DNA from: a virus
DNA length: 20,245 nucleotides
Reading direction: 5' to 3' (one strand)
Virus record (IMG/VR): IMGVR_UViG_3300045135_000693
Coordinates: 1 to 20,245 of that record
This document shows, one piece after another, positions 19,028 through 20,245 of the stretch. The position numbers were made by a program, and so were the translations under genes. How positions within the stretch are numbered: the stretch's first letter is position 1; every line of letters begins with the position of its first letter. Below the pieces are notes generated by a model that was not told the origin of the DNA, ran no database searches, and saw only the letters and a program-made list of their open reading frames with translations.

Positions 19028-19586
19028 TAGCACTATAGACTCAGACTCAACCGATTTATTAGAAATAGATCGCTTCAAAGCAAAAATACTTGAAATATGG
19101 TCTAAGATGCTAACTGAGTGTTATTCTCATTACTACGATGAGAATGATAAAGATAGTCCATCTATGGAAGAATTTATGAAAGCTAATGCTCTTAAATTTG
19201 CCAATGATCCAGAACCTGAAAGCGAATTAGATGAACTAATGGACATGCTAGATGGTCTTATGGATGAAGATGAAGAACTAGAAAGTGTCAAATCAGAAGG
19301 TAAAGCACCTACTTATGGTGGTAAGCAATTATCAGCACACAACGAATCAAGCAAAACGGAAAAAACAGATTATGAATATAACCACAAAACTACAAAAACT
19401 CCAAGCGACTCTCGTGCTAGAAAGCAAGGTGGCTCGTATGTGGGTACGCCTACAGGCAAAATCAGTAAAAGAACAAGTGCTAAAGTGGTTACAAAGTATT
19501 CCCCTCTTATCGAAGAAATAAAAGACGAGTTAAAAGATTTAGCTGCAAGACAAGCTATTGGTAAACGCAGACAGTTGTTCAGATAA
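19014..19586 (+). CDS. unknown late protein with acidic middle and basic tail, 190 aa
   Basis: Start ATG 19014 has AAGGAC upstream and overlaps the zinc ribbon gene. The N-terminal ~65 residues are helical (FKAKILEIWSKMLTECYSHY). They are followed by a very acidic helix (EPESELDELMDMLDGLMDED), then a Ser/Thr/Lys-rich, probably disordered linker. The end is a basic helix (YSPLIEEIKDELKDLAARQA then IGKRRQLFR). This layout resembles small phage assembly or tail-completion proteins but I recognise no family. Position in the structural operon suggests a virion or assembly role. Confidence 0.7.
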   Translation: MDIFSSTIDSDSTDLLEIDRFKAKILEIWSKMLTECYSHYYDENDKDSPSMEEFMKANALKFANDPEPESELDELMDMLDGLMDEDEELESVKSEGKAPTYGGKQLSAHNESSKTEKTDYEYNHKTTKTPSDSRARKQGGSYVGTPTGKISKRTSAKVVTKYSPLIEEIKDELKDLAARQAIGKRRQLFR

Positions 19587-19774
19587 TGGCTAGATTTTGG
19601 AGAAAAACTAAAGCTATTGCGATGTATATCAATAGAAGGCAATGGGAAAGAGAATTTGATCCTAATGCTTCAGCACCTAGAGAAATAGAAATTGAACAAG
19701 GTGGATATTACATTATTACTGAAGGTTCTAATGCAGCTACACCTAATTATATTATTACGGAGAATATAAGCTAA
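19586..19774 (+). CDS. unknown small protein, 62 aa
   Basis: The gene is coupled on both sides (TAATG with the previous gene; its TAA shares a base with the next ATG). The N-terminus is basic (ARFWRKTKAIAMYINRRQWE) and the rest is beta-rich (REIEIEQGGYYIITEGSNAA, then TPNYIITENIS). No known motif. It lies directly before the fibre gene, so it may be a small virion or adaptor protein; the function is not shown. Confidence 0.68.
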   Translation: MARFWRKTKAIAMYINRRQWEREFDPNASAPREIEIEQGGYYIITEGSNAATPNYIITENIS

Positions 19775-20245
19775 TGGCAACAACTAAGGTATCACAATTA
19801 GCAGCTAAAACTTCGCCTTCTGGTAGCGAAGAATTATTAATTAATGATGGTGGTACTTCTAAAAAGATTACCATTGCTAACTTACCAGATACAAACACAA
19901 CTTATTCAGCAGGTACAGGTCTTACACTTACTGGAACGACATTTGCTGCTGCCCCAATAGCACTTACAACAGTACAAACTGCTGCTAATCAAACCGCACA
20001 TTTAGCACTTACAGCACAAGAAGGTGATGTAGTAGTTCGCTCTGACGAGAACAAAACTTATATGCACAATGGTGGTTCAGCAGGAACTATGGCTGACTAC
20101 ACATTACTGGCTACACCTACAGATGCAGTAACAAGTGTTGGTGGAAATACTGGAGTTGTAACAAATGCACAAATTGCTGCTTCAGTTGAAGCTGCTAGTG
20201 ACTCAAATACATTTACTGATGCTGACCATAGCAAACTTAATGCTA
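19774..20245 (+). CDS. tail fibre-like protein, 5' part (runs off the window)
   Basis: The first 157 codons are present. The N-terminus MATTKVSQLAAKTSPSGSEE then LLINDGGTSKKITIANLP is a conserved virion-attachment-type opening. It is followed by a beta-rich, Thr/Ala/Gly-rich segment (TYSAGTGLTLTGTTF), then AHLALTAQEGDVVVRSDENK and TYMHNGG, then VTSVGGNTGVVTNAQIAASV with SDSNTFTDADHSKLNA. The SVxGxTGxVT and FTDADHxKLN phrases are repeat units common in phage tail fibres and appendage proteins that contact the host surface. The C-terminal receptor-binding end lies outside the window. Confidence 0.82.
   Translation, partial: MATTKVSQLAAKTSPSGSEELLINDGGTSKKITIANLPDTNTTYSAGTGLTLTGTTFAAAPIALTTVQTAANQTAHLALTAQEGDVVVRSDENKTYMHNGGSAGTMADYTLLATPTDAVTSVGGNTGVVTNAQIAASVEAASDSNTFTDADHSKLNA

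Noticed and set aside
1-20245. CRISPR array, insertion sequence, toxin-antitoxin pair or defence system
   Set aside because: No regularly spaced repeats, transposase motif or paired toxin gene found; the RHH protein has no toxin partner beside it.

Overview
The window is a stretch of an AT-rich, double-stranded DNA tailed-phage genome. It carries a terminase pair, portal, scaffold, HK97-fold-like capsid and tail-fibre start, next to a replication and recombination operon (DnaB helicase, RusA, NinB-like, YbcO-like, SSB-like and ERF-like proteins). The protein flavour (very AT-rich, acidic, short overlapping genes; a fibre of the SVxGxTGxVT / FTDADHxKLN type) suggests a marine phage of podovirus-like type on an AT-rich Gram-negative host. 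That is inference: no gene here names the host. No integrase, CI-type repressor, tRNA, CRISPR array or transposase is visible, and the lysis genes are not recognisable.

Layout. (A) 1-1156, + strand: the last three genes of a late unit, all of unknown function. (B) 1153-10526, - strand: a long leftward early/middle operon with many ATGA, TAATG and TGATG stop-start overlaps. In transcription order it runs: unknown protein, C5 cytosine methyltransferase, a block of small accessory proteins including an Api92-like one, an ERF-like protein, SSB-like, HTH-like, two zinc-binding replication-associated proteins, a membrane microprotein, DnaB, YbcO-like nuclease, a small lipoprotein, a second membrane microprotein, DUF3310, NinB-like, RusA. 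It ends with a ribbon-helix-helix regulator that has its own promoter-like sequence. Five genes of 35-58 residues in or near this operon are easily missed: a ribbon-helix-helix protein, two membrane peptides, a lipoprotein and a coiled-coil protein. (C) 10527-10923: a divergent control region with a good leftward sigma70-type promoter, palindromes and a Fur-box-like repeat. (D) 10924-11946, + strand: a three-gene operon of small acidic proteins, the last with three CxxC motifs, ended by a strong terminator. (E) 11947-12614: a 670-base non-coding region with two terminators, direct repeats and a second Fur-box-like site. (F) 12615-20245, + strand: the late operon (terS, terL, unknown, portal, unknown, scaffold, major capsid, small membrane protein, FmdB-type zinc ribbon, two unknowns, fibre start).

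Since late genes both leave the right edge and enter the left edge, the window probably comes from a circular or circularly permuted genome in which region F continues round into region A.

The most interesting signal is a set of three Fur-box-like sequences sharing the 9-mer GATAATGAT. Each lies in a non-coding gap directly upstream of a rightward transcription unit: the acidic/cysteine operon, terS, and portal. The portal copy is a perfect TGATAAT-G-ATTATCA inverted repeat touching the -35 of a promoter-like sequence. This suggests rightward transcription controlled by the host iron regulator Fur, or by a phage regulator using a similar site.
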